NCBI RefSeq assembly: GCF_022539315.1
Contig: NC_066338.1
Coordinates: 3,348,001 to 3,412,000 of the forward strand
Length of the DNA: 64,000 nucleotides
Source of the DNA: Serinus canaria
Lineage: Eukaryota; Chordata; Aves; Passeriformes; Fringillidae
Direction of reading: 5' to 3'
How positions within the stretch are numbered: the stretch's first letter is position 1; the number at the start of each line of letters is the position of its first letter. Shown here piece after piece: positions 43,140-55,500 of the stretch. The translations under genes were made by a program, and so were the position numbers. The notes beneath the pieces are model-generated. The model worked only from the letters and a program-made list of their open reading frames with translations. It was not told where the DNA came from and did not search any database.

Positions 43140-43512
43140 GCCGGGACCCCCCCCCCCTTCCCCTCAGAGCTTTCCCGCCTTCAAGCCCCGCTGTGCCCCC
43201 ACCATGGCCGGCGACCACGGCGACATCCCCAACCTTCCCGGCCCTCCGGGCTGCCCCGAGACCTCTTTGGCGTCCATGGGCGACGAGCAAACCCCGCCGA
43301 TGGCCCCGCTGATGTCCCCGCTGATGTCCCCGCTGAGGGTCCCGCTGGCCCCGCGGCCACCGCTCCGTCCGGCCGGGCCGTGCCCCGCGAGCTCCGCTAG
43401 GTGGCGCCCCCGCCCCAGCGCTGAGGGGCCGCTGCACCTTCCCGCCCTTCGCGCCCTCCCTCAGCGGCCGACGAGGGCTTGGGCCGCCCCGACCGCCCCT
43501 GTTTTCGGAGCC
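43140..43512 (+). promoter_or_regulatory. SYCP1: probable SYCP1 CpG-rich promoter
   Basis: The base composition changes abruptly from AT-rich LTR (ends 43103) to GC/CpG-rich up to the SYCP1 ATG. No specific germ-cell motif could be assigned by eye. The reading frame open across this region (43096-44151) has a composition typical of random CpG-island frames and is not called as a gene. Confidence 0.45.
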
Positions 43513-43590
43513 ATGGAGAAGGAAAACCGCTTTAAATTGTTCATGCCGCCGCGCCTGAGCGCTGGGCAGGTGTCTGCGGGCAGATCCCAG
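43513..43590 (+). CDS. SYCP1: SYCP1 first coding exon
   Basis: ATG at 43513 in context GCCATGG. The 26 residues ([20 protein letters not shown] and following) match the basic, Pro-Arg-containing N-terminus of SYCP1. The donor is GTGAGC at 43591, phase 0. The exon lies in a CpG-rich stretch (about 43,150-43,700) that is probably the promoter; no TATA box was seen. Confidence 0.85.
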
Positions 43591-46500
43591 GTGAGCGCTC
43601 GGCCGCGGGGCGCTGAGGGCGGCCCACAGCTACCTCCTCCCCCGGCCGCCCCCTCAGGCTGTGCTGGCCTGGAGGCCGCGGCTGAGGGGGAGCGGGAGGA
43701 AAGCGACACGGGGATAGTGCTGGGCTCAGGGAGTGCCCCGGCAGAGCCCCGAGCTGGAGCACACACACACCTGCCCCTTGCCCCGGCAGAGCCCCGAGCT
43801 GGAGCACACACACACCTGCCCCTTGCCCCGGCAGAGCCCCGAGCTGGAGCACACACACACCTGCCCCTTGCCCCGGCAGAGCCCCGAGCTGGAGCACACA
43901 CACACCTGCCCCTTGCCCCGGCAGAGCCCCGAGCTGGAGCACACACACACCTGCCCCTTGCTCCGGCAGAGCCCCGAGCTGGAGCACACACACACACACA
44001 CACACCCCTAGTCCTGCAAAGGGCAAAGTCCTGTGCTGGACTCATTTCTGTGCGTATGCCTAGAGTGGTTTTGAACTTTAAAGGTTTTTGTTGTTGTTTT
44101 CTGTCAAAAATGAAGGGAATCATCTTCTCGAGCATCTGCTCTGTGTTGTAAGTCTGCGTTTGGTGTGGGTAATTCAGCACCGAGAGCGAGCCTGGGATCT
44201 CTGTACAAATCACGAACGGGACGGGACTGCTGAGGAACGCGCCTTGAGCTGTTGTGTTTTCCTGCATCAGTCTCATTACATGGTTTTGACAATTAGGAAG
44301 ATGCCATCAGCTCCCATCCCAAGCAGCAGACCAAGAACTTAATGTTACAACTTACTTTATAACTTTTTTGACCAATCACACAAAGCACAAGCATATTGAC
44401 AGTGGTTCCATCCAACCCCTATAAGCACACGTACCTTTGGTAAAACAATGCTTGCTAATTTCGAATACAATGCCTGCTTGTAAGCCTTAAAACACAATGC
44501 ACAGAGCTCCATTATTAAGCTTCAAACTTCCTAATATCTTGCTAGATAAACTTTTCTGCAGCTTAGGGAGTTATCCTAGACAAGCGTTAATACACAGACC
44601 ATTGTTCTATTTGTCCTTGCTTTTCTGCTTTTTAAGTAATTTTTCTGCTGACCTATCTCATGGCTATTGCTTAGCTCTAATCACAGTTCTGCTGTCTCTG
44701 AGGCCTGTCTTTTGCAGCTTTCCCAAAACCCTCTGATTTTATGGATTCCCCACTCAGATGCTCACACCGGCGTTGATTTCTTGGTCTCACCAGATCAGGT
44801 GTTCAGTGGAAATGTTCTGTCCCCACACTGAGTTATGGGAATTCAACAAGTTATTTTTCATGTCGAAAAATGAAATATTCATAATGTAGAGAGGTGATGA
44901 GATATTTCATATCTCCTTATGAAATATGTTGAGATTCAAATGGGATATTCTGACAGCAAATGAGTTAGCTGTTTACAGGATGAACCTCTGGGACTTAAAA
45001 ACCTTGGAAAAGGGTATTTTCATGCTGAAACATAATCAGATATGGTTTAGAACTGCCCTTGGAAGTAAAGGAAGAACAAAATATCAACTACTGGTCTTCA
45101 AAAAAATAATTTGACTCCTTGAGTCATTTACCATGCACCAGTGCCCAGAGAGGAAGGAGCTGCTGAGTTCCCTGCATTGAAAGCTCCCCTTTGGCCACAG
45201 TCTGTAAAGCAAACTGCAGGACACCAACAGTTTTATAAACCAATGTGAAGTAAGAAGTGGGTTCCAAAGCCATTACCAATACTTTGAAATTTGTAGGCAG
45301 CTGTTTTATTAATGAAAAATTCTATTTTCACATCATCTGTGGGGATTTATTTTTTTCCTGGATTTTATAATTTTTCTTATAAGAAACTAATTTTTAAATT
45401 TGTGCAGGGTTTTAACAAATGCTCAGATGATGAATTTAAGCTGCCCTTTGATGTGTCAAACCGTGGTGAAATCCCTGATTCAGGTACGATTGAAATATTT
45501 GCCTTGCACCTTCTTTAGATTTTTATACATTGTCAAGTTTTCACTTTCATGAGTAGTCTCACAGTTTCATATCTGTAACTTTAAATACAGTTTCACTTTT
45601 ACTTTCTTTAGAAATATATTGACCAAAATCTCTTCATGTTTCAGATACAATTTCACAGCAAGTGAAACTTTGCTCTGAAGTAGATGAAGAGGTCAGCTAA
45701 GTATCAACTCTGCAAATCTAATTCCTTGGGGTCTTTTGAATTTGTTCCCAAACAGTCCCTAAAACATTATTTAGTAGATATTTCAGGGCTAAAGGAAGTG
45801 GTCAAAAGGGAATCATGGTTTCTGTCTCCTGTTTAAAGCTGAATCACTTAGAGGAGATATTTGTGATTTAGTGAACATGCCTGGAGACAAATCTTTAAAA
45901 GTTAAGGTGATTGCAAAGTTGTTGTTGTTTTTTCTTTGTTTTAAGTGCCTGTGAAGTCTATGAGCTTGAATTAGAGTAAGATTTAAACACTTAAGTATCC
46001 TTGTGGAGCTGGTTCTGAATATTCTGCTGAGGGGCAGAAAGGTTGAAGTCAGAGTATTCTTTGGAAAACTGAAGCAGATTATCCCAATTGCCTTTCTGGC
46101 TTTGTTTTATCTGTAAAACAATTAATTTAGTGCTTTCCTCTGGGTTCTTTTCACAGTGTCTTTCCCAGCAGATCTCTGCTTTAGTACCACTCAGTAAAGC
46201 TCTTTGTTTTTTGCAATAGCTTCTGTACTTTGCAGCTACAAAACACTGTTTGCTACCACAAAATAAAACACATTTCCTGCACTCTCCCTGCTGATTTTCA
46301 TATCCCTGACCACTTTTTAGACTTTTTTAATTCAAGAACCATCAGGACTGTAACAATCCTGTGATGGAGCCAAATCAAGGATGGTGTTGGGGGTGTTGTA
46401 AGTGAACCAAAGAGCTCTTTGGGCTCTCACTGGCTCCACCACTGGCTTGTAGGACACTTTCAAAGTTTTCTAAGGGCACAAGGGTGGTGGTTTTCCTTCC

Positions 46501-49500
46501 TGCTCTGTGTGTGAGCAGAGAACTGCTGGGACACTTGGATTTTTATAAATCCATGGGACCAGATGGGATCCATGCTAGGATGATGAGGGAGCTGGCAGAT
46601 GAGCTTGCCAAGCTGCTCTCCATCATTTATCAGGAGCTGTGGCTCACTGCTGAGGTTCCAGATGGTTGGACACTGGCCAGCTGTTTACAAAAAAGGTAGG
46701 AAGGAGGATCCTGGAATTTACAGGCTAGTTAGGCTGACCTTAGTGCCAGGTAAGAGAATGGAGCAGTTCATACTGAGTGCTATCACAGCACTCACAGGAT
46801 GGCCAGGGTGTCAGAGCCAGCCAGCAGGGGGTTATGAAGGGTAGGTCATGTCTGACCAACCTTCTGTGACCAGGGCTGGGACAGGAGCACTCTGTGCTGG
46901 GTTCAGAACTGCCTGCATGGCCAGGCCCAGAGAGTGCTGGTGAGCAGGGCTGCCTCCAGCTGGCAGCCAGGCACCAGGGGTGTCCCTCAGGGCTCTGGGA
47001 CCAGTTTATTTAATATTTTTATAGATGACATGGATGAGGGCATCGAGTCCTTAGTAAATTTTCACTAGGCTGGGAGCTTGTGTTGTCTATTGGAAGGAAG
47101 GAGGGCTCTGCAGAGAGACTTAGATCAGTTGGGTGGATAGGCAGAGTCCAACAGCATGAAATTTAATAAGTCCAAGTGCCAAGTTCTACATTTTGGCCAC
47201 AGAAATCCCCTACAACATTATCCAAGCTGGGTACAGTGTGGCTGGACAGTGTTCAGGCAGAGAGGGAGCTGGGGGTGCTGGCTGACAGCCAGTTAAATAT
47301 GAGCCAGCAGTGTGCCCTGGTGGCCAAGAAGGCCAATGGCATCCTGGCCTGTATCAGGAATAGCATGGCCAGCAGGAGCAGGGAGAGCTTTCTTCCCTGT
47401 GCTTGGCACTGGTGAGGCTGCACCTTGAGTGCTGTGTCCAGTTCTGGGCCCCTCAGTTTGGGAAGGACATTGAGATGCTTGAGCACATCCAGAGGAGGGC
47501 AACAAGGAACACAAGCCCTGTGAGGAACATTTGAGGGAGCTGGGGGTGTTTAGCCTGGAGAAGAGGAGGCTCAGAGGTGACCTTACTGCTCTCTACACCT
47601 TCCTGGAGGGAGGTTGCAGACAGGTGGGGTTGGTCTCTTCCACAGGGCAGCACTGGCAGAACAAGAGGACACAGTCTCCAGCTACATCAGGGAAGGCAGA
47701 GGTTGGATATTAGGAGGAAATTTTTCACCAAAAGAATAACAAAGCACTGGAATGCTCTTCCCAGGGATGGTGGGAGAATCACCATCTCTGGATGTGTTTA
47801 GAAAAAGGCTGAACGTGGAACTTGGTGCTACAGTCTAGCTGAGAGGTGTTAGGGCACAGGTTGGACTTGATGATCTCAGAGGTCTCTTCCAACCTCATTA
47901 CTCTGTGATTCTGTGTGTGCTCGTGGCAATCTCACAGGAACTCTTGGGCAAAGTCTCTGAAGCTGCTTTTGATTGAACTCAGCAGTGTCTGTCAGAAGGA
48001 GAGGACAGAAATGGTGTGAAGAACCTGCTAGAAGGAATTTTGGCTTCACTGATAATTCTGGCAAAACTGTCATTGATTTTTGGTTGGCTGCAGCTATCCA
48101 TGTCTTTAAGCCCATCTGTCTGGTGATGTCTGAAGGGAGTTTGGGATATTTATTACTCTTGTGATGTTCCTAAGAGATAAATACATTATCTACAACAGTA
48201 TTAATTAGTTAGTGTTTGAGATTAAATTGTGGAACCCATTTTAATAGAATCCAGAAACAATGAATGAATTGTTCTCAAAACTCTACAAAGAGGCTGAGAA
48301 GATCAAGCAGTGGAAACTGACTGTGGAATCAGAACTAAACCAGAAAGAAAGACAACTGCAAGAGAATAAAAAGATTATTGAAGCACAGAATAAAACCATT
48401 CAGGAACTGCAGGCCAGTATTGTATAGTACACATTGAATAGATGAAGTTCAGTGCTGCCTGATTCAGTATGACAGTATTATTGATACAGTTAAATCTTAA
48501 AGGCTGTTGCAGTTTGGTTTGTGCCTTGAGAAAATGAGTATTTTGAGAAGTTGCAGGTACCTGTGCTGTGTGAGTGTGTGTATGAAGAATATACCTGTAA
48601 GTGTCTCATTTGCTGGTAAATGATTGTTCATTAATTATCACATCTTTCATGCAAAAGATGACTCAGCATATAAAACCAGATAAAACAGACATCTGTCTCC
48701 TGATGCCCAAGATTACTTTTTCATGAGGGATTTGAGAAGTCCAAGTGCATTTCTGATATATTTTTCAGTAACAGTGTCTTTTTGCATTTGTTCCCTGTGA
48801 AATCAGTTTGAAAATGAAAAACTCCATTTGAAACTGGAAGATGAGATATGTGAAAACAAAGATCTCTTGAAAGAGTGAGTAGTAGAACCAAGTCTGTATT
48901 TTTGTGGTGCAAATAATCAGTTTTCATGTGGGCAGGTTTATGTAGCTGTTAAATTTTGAAGGTCATTTACATTGTTAATCCTTAGGTACACAAAGTACTG
49001 TGCACTCCCCTGAAAACAGGATATTTTTCCCTCCTTTAGAGCTGCTGCTTCGAGGCATCTGTGTGACCTGCTCAAGGAAACCTGCACTCACTTCACAGAG
49101 AAGACCAGCAGATGTAAATGCTTTTTTAATTTTTATTTATCAGAGTAAATGTCCTTCTAACTTGCTCTAAATTCACACATTCTTGTGCTGTTGAGGTAAA
49201 TTCTCCAGTTGAGATTGACTGGATGTGGCTCTTAGAGTGAGATGTGATTTTTAAGTGGCTCCCAAAACTGGAAGTGAAGGTTTTAACCCCAAGGTCTAAT
49301 GAGTAACTAGAATTCTCCTCATGGAACTGAACAAGCTGGAAAAAAACCTTAATGAAGTTTAAATTCTTGAGGTTTTAAAATATGTTCTTGATTGGGAGTT
49401 TTCCTTTATATGCAATTTAGGATTGTTATTAAAATCATTAAAATTTTACTAACTTGATTGTGGATATTTAAGAAGTGTCTGTTTCTTTTTAGCCTTATTT

Positions 49501-52500
49501 CTAGAAACACTTGTGTATAGATGTACTGTTCTTTTTTGATAGCTGTTTCTTTTACTGTTCTCTTTTAAATTGTTTTCTTAGGGAAAAATAGTATAAATTA
49601 CAAAAGTGAAATGAAAGAAGGAAAATATGGACATGGAGTGTTGTTGCAATTTTATAATGACAGTTCTGTGGTTAGAGGTATCTACTGATAGGAGGAAATT
49701 TGGTGCTGAACCCTGGATTACACTTTATCAAATACTAACAGTTTTGATACAATATTATTCAACAGCATGAATAATATAATAATTAATCTGGTTACACACA
49801 CTGACCCAGGATTACACTTTTCGCAGGAAAAAATACATTGGGAAGGAAATTTAAAAGCTGAGTTTAATGTTTCAATGAAATACACAATTCCTTAGATTTT
49901 ATAACTTTGGCACCATGTTTCATAATGACTTATTTAATCAGAATGGAGCTGATAATTCCTTTTTTAATTCATTATGCTGATTAAGTATAATCACTTAGAT
50001 AGCTGGCATTCTTGTTCAAAAGAAAAACTTCCTCACATGTTCTTGCTTTGATAGATGAACAGGAAAAAGAAGAAACAATACAATTGTATGAGGAACTTCA
50101 GAGCAACATTGAAGTAAGTGATGGAAGGAAAGTGAGCTAGGTGAGCTGAGCTCCATGTTTCTGTTGAGAAACTCTTTGTACCCATCATGTGTGGGTATCA
50201 GGTCATGTGTGATGCAGGAAGTTGGGTTTTCAATCCCTTTTCAAGAATGATTTTGGTGTTCTACAAGGCACATTCAGTGGGGAAAGCATGAGGGATGTAG
50301 ATCCTGTGATCTGTGGGGTGTGTGCTGAGTGCTGCCTGACTGCCACAACCTCTGCCTTCTTTCTGGGCTCTCTTCCACCTCCCTGCTGGTTTCTCAGAGT
50401 GGCTGAGGTGGGCAGCAGCCTCTGGAGAAGTTTCAGAATTTCCAATATTGAACTTCCAATATTAAATTTTGTTTTTAGAGAATGACAGTGGCATTTGAAG
50501 AGCTTCGTGTGCAAGCAGAGAACGACAGATTGGAAATGAGTTTCAAATGTGAGAATTCTGTTTATTGTGTTCAATTTTGTACTTCATACTTTATTACACC
50601 TACTTCATTACACCTTCATACTTTATTACACCTGTCAGGGCAGACAGATGGGAAATGCTGGAATGGTGAGCAGCTCACACTGAGACACTGGGACCCTTCT
50701 TTTATTCCTGCTGCCTTTGCTCACTGCCTGGCCCCTTCTGTTGTTCACTGGAACATTAGTGGAACTTTAAATTTGGAACTTTATTTTTCAAACAGTCCCC
50801 GGAAGTCCAAGTTTTGTGAAGTGCAGTCTAGAGATCAATCCTTATTTCATGTTTGTTTATTTAAATGATAATGCACTAATGTAAAGCTCCAGGAAATTCA
50901 GCTAAATGCTCTCTCTGTATGTGCAGCCTGCTGTGTTCCTGTTTCATTTTCACTTGCTCTTTTCTGTTAGTTTCTTGTAACAAACATGGAGCAATGGACT
51001 AACTCTGTGGAAAGCTGGCACAAAAAGATATTTTGATTATAAAATCAATCATTGCCTCAACAATTACTCTTGGGGAACAAATGGTACAGCTGTACAATGC
51101 CAAGCAATCTTAAACTGAAGTTGTATTGAACTTGGAGTGTATTTCAGCTAGAATGTTAACTGTGGATGTTACTGTATCTCAAAAGTAAAAGAAGAAGCAG
51201 AAAAAGTGGACAAGTTTGAAAAAGAATGCAAACTGGAAGTCAGTCAAAAGGAAAAGCAGGTTAGCTCCGTTTTACCATCTAATGTGTAGAGTTTTATTTG
51301 TGACTAAAGGGGCAGTGCAAGAGCCAAGAAGTGTTTCTGGGTATTAGTAAAAAAGTCAAAATAACATCTGAAGCTGCATTTAAGTCAAATTCTGCTAAGT
51401 TTAGTGATGTTTCAATACTTTTAGTCTACTGGAATTAATGGTTTGATTTTGAATTGGAGAACTTCTTTGTTTAATGTGACTGGATCAATATTTGGCTAAG
51501 ATTATATCTAGCCAAATATTATTTATCTACTTGAATGACAGCAAAATATGTGCTTATCATACCTGGGGTACAAATAAGAATAAATATCTGTCCCTTTTCC
51601 AGACTTGATGATGATATTTGTTGCATTTTGCCAGATTTCAGCTCTTACCATACAGAGAGATGAAAAAGATGATGTAATAAAAGACATCAAGGCTCAGCTG
51701 CAGACAGCACAAAATAAGATTGCTGATTTAATGGAAGCAAAATGTAAGAGTTCTGCCTGCTAGTACAAATGTTATTGTTTATAGAATTCAAATTGTTTCT
51801 AATTGTATATTTCTTGTATATAATTGCTTATAGAAGCATAGGAAACAGGGTCATGATGGCTTCATTCTGGTGCTGGTTGGCAGCAGAATTTTGGGGCCTT
51901 GAAGGCTTTATTTTTGTTTGGAGCAGGAGCTGCTCAGGTGGGAGGGTGGATTTCAGGGTGAGTCAAGCAGGGAGAGCTTTTGAAAATTGCAAGGGGAAAA
52001 TACATTGCTTCAGTATTGCAAATTTACAGGCAGATGTCACTGAGGAAACTTGATTTTCAATATGTTTTAAGCTATTTATATTCAAATTTTATATATTAAT
52101 TTATAGTATATGATGTCAGTACCATTGGTCTTTGTTAAATTCTCTAAATGTATGTAATTTTTCCATTTTAGCAGCATTTTTTAGTCAATATCCTATTTTT
52201 AAAAATCAAACCATCTTTTTTTTTTTTTGTTTAGTACATAATGAAGAAATGTTAAAGGAGTCCCAGGTCAGTAATGAACATTTGAGGGCAGAGCTGGAAG
52301 AGGCTAAAATTTCATTGCAAAAGGCAGAGGTACACCTTGCTCACAGTTTTACAGTGTAAATAGCCTGGATGAGTGTTTGCATCAATAATTATGGATGCTT
52401 TAGATATGAAACAGCTGTAGCTGTTTGTTACAAAACATGGTTAGAAAAGATTTCATGTTTTGAAGGTTACTCAGAAGAACTTAGAGACTGAATTCCAGAC

Positions 52501-55500
52501 TACAATGAAAACATTAATTCAGGTTACTGGGGAAAAGGAGGAGCAGGAGGAAGAATGTAAAAAAATGAAGGCTTTGCTTGCAGCCCTGACAGAGGAGTTT
52601 GAGACTTCTGTTGCCAATTTGAAAAGCTTGCTGCAAGAAGAGCAAAATAGGTAAATGAAAGAGTTTAAATTCCAAGAGTGATCTTACAGGTTGCAGTCTA
52701 TGACAGAATCAAGAACAGTTGGAAACAAAGCTGAAATGTGGAGGTTTTTTGACAGAGTGGTCTAAATACAGAGAATTTAATGTAATTTTTTTGTTTGTGA
52801 TAGTTGATGCTGGTCTATAAAAAGTAAATTTTTGCCCCCTCCATCTCTGTCTTTAAGAAATACAGATTTCTATAAGTATATATTTGTTTACTTTTATGTC
52901 TGCTGTTTTCTGAGGTTGTAAAAGTGAAATTTGATGTGTGTTGCAGGCAGATTTATCATCTGCTTGTTGCAAGGTAAATGTTCTTAAAGTGCTTGTGGCA
53001 AGACTTTGTGTTCTTGTCCTTGAAGTTTCAAGTGCAGTGCTTTGTACTCTACATTTGGGATTTTTAAATTACCATTTCCTTAGATTCAAGAAATTTGAAG
53101 ATGATTTAAAGCTGCTTACCTTGGAGCTCCAGAAGAAATCTGCTGAACTGGGTAAGGCTTGTAGAAAGGCAGAACATGAGCTAGGCAGTAATAAAAATGT
53201 TCTGGAAATGGAGTAGCTGGAGAAATGATTTTACAGCACCTGTGCAGAGCTCCAACAGTTGATTTGAAACTGTAATTGTGGAAAACATAATAGGTTCTAC
53301 ATTTTATTTAAGATAAATATTTAGTTTCTCTTCAGATAGAGATTTTTTTAATGTCTGAATCATTTTTTCAAGTCTGCATTTAGATGAAGTCATAAATTAG
53401 CTTTTCAGTTTCTTAACTTAATCCAACAAGTTTTGAGAACTGGGTAAATGTTTTATATTGCCTGCTAAATATGAAAAATGATTTCTGTTCTATTAATTTT
53501 ACATTCCATGTGCTGTAGAAGAGATGACTAAAGTAAAATGTGATAAAGAAGTGCAACTTGAAGAGCTGTCAGAAACTCTGGTAAATATTCATTTTATTCA
53601 TCTCATGGCATTTGCTCTTCATATGAAATTCCTCTTACTTTGGAAGTACCTTAAATGCCATAAATAAACACCATCTAATCTACCTGAACATTTCTACTCA
53701 ACTTTCTCCCACAATTTCAGTGTTTGCTTTAAAGAACTTCTTTATTGCCTCTGTTTTTCTTGTCTCCTTTGCTTTTGGTTTCTCTTGTCTCCTTTGCTTT
53801 TGGTTTCTCTTGTCTCTTTTAGATTTGGTTTTTCTTGTTTCCTGTGCTTTTGGTTTCTCTTGTTTCCTGTGCTTTTGGTTTCTCTTGTCTCCTGTGCTTT
53901 TGGTTTCTCTTGTCTCCTGTGGTTTTGGTTTCTCTTGTCTCCTTTGCTTTTGGTTTCTCTTGTCTCCTGTGCTTTTGGTTTCTCTTGTCTCCTTTTCTTT
54001 TGGTTTTTCTTGTCTCCTGTGCTTTTGGTTTCCTTCTCAAGGTTTTTGGTTATTTCTTTCTTTGTTCATGCCCATTCAAGTGCCACTCCCTCTGGATAGA
54101 AAGTTTTCCCATTTTTCCTTCCTTACAGTTAGCTCTGGCCTCTGTGAACCTTCCTGTGCTGTGACATTTTCTGCCACAGAAGTCTAAGCTACATGAAATA
54201 CACTCCTAACAGAGGTTTATTTTCATTATAATTTATATTTACAAGTCTAACAAGGATCCATATCAGCTGAAGTTAATGTGGTGTGAAATCAGGTGTGCAT
54301 TTTACTCTGTTTGCTTGTGTGCATTGAGTGTCCTGAACTGAGTTCTAAATTAATTTTCTAAAAATGGGCAAATTGAAGGACTTTTACTGAAGAAGAATTT
54401 TGAGGCTGCTGTAGAAAATTTGCAGAGAGAGAAGAATTAGGAGAGAAATGAAAATGCTCTCCACATGAGAGAGGTCTGAAGCAGAGCAGTAGTAAGTTGT
54501 TTTTAGACATAGTGAAGGTCCAGTCATGGCTTGTGTACAGTTTGTAGATCAGAAACTGCACCCCCAGCAGTGTCCCAGCCTAAATTTGCAGACATGGGCA
54601 TTGAACTCACAGCAGGGAACATGACCAGCCCTGGTGTCACAGGTCAGGATCTCACCCCACTTCCAGGTCCCACCAGAGATTGGAAAGTCACAATCTGGAG
54701 AATCCATGGCATGGATGTTGTTTGGTTCTTCTGAAAGCCTCCAGCTCTTAGTTCATGCCTGGTAACCTCCAGGAGTTGCAGTTTACACAGGTAAACTGTG
54801 TAAATCCTCAAAACTCTTCATTTTGCAGAAAGAATTCCATGATGTGAAAGCCCAGCTGACAAGAACAGCTGAGAAGGAGCAAGATTATTTAAAGCAGCTT
54901 GTGACTCTGAAAACAGACCTGGAACAAGAGGCGTATGACCAGTTTGAAAATAAAATATTTCATTAGTTCTGGTGTAATTTAGAAGTAGCTTTAATACACA
55001 GTGAAATGAACCATGACTGTTTTCTAATGGAAGTTTTAATGCCATTAATTATATACTTATATTTCTAAATTACACTTGCTCTGTTTGTATGTATTCCATG
55101 GCATGTGTAGTTGTTCCATCTCTCTTTGACTTATTTTACAAGAAGAGAAAGTTGCTGAATTCTTTGATAATCTTGCTTTGAACTACATCACCTTTACTAA
55201 CTATTATATTTCTATAAAACTCTGATTTTCTTTCCTTCTTCTGTCACCTTTTTATATCACTGTGGCTCTGCTGCAAAGCTTGTATTTGTAGATAAAGGCC
55301 TGGACTTTTTCCAGCATGGAATAACTCTTGATAATGGGTATATTTCATTTAAAAGGAGGTTTCAAAATGCATCTTCTTATTCCTCTTGGCCCTTTGTTTT
55401 AAATTAGGTTAAAGAATGAACAGCTGACAGTGTATCTCACTAAGCTCTCCCTGGAGAAAGAACAAACAGCACAAGAGAAAAATGCTGTGGCTGCAGAACT

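Noticed and set aside
43096..44151. 351-codon frame over the SYCP1 promoter and intron 1
   Set aside because: It overlaps the SYCP1 start in the same frame only by chance, lacks SYCP1 homology upstream of ATG 43513 and is extended by a 45-base repeat.
46484..46844. Reverse-transcriptase-like frames as a host gene
   Set aside because: Broken CR1 LINE with stops and the typical CR1 3' terminal repeat.
53720..54187. Frame rich in Phe/Leu ([11 protein letters not shown]) as a membrane protein
   Set aside because: It is a 27-base tandem repeat in a SYCP1 intron, with no start, splice or homology support.
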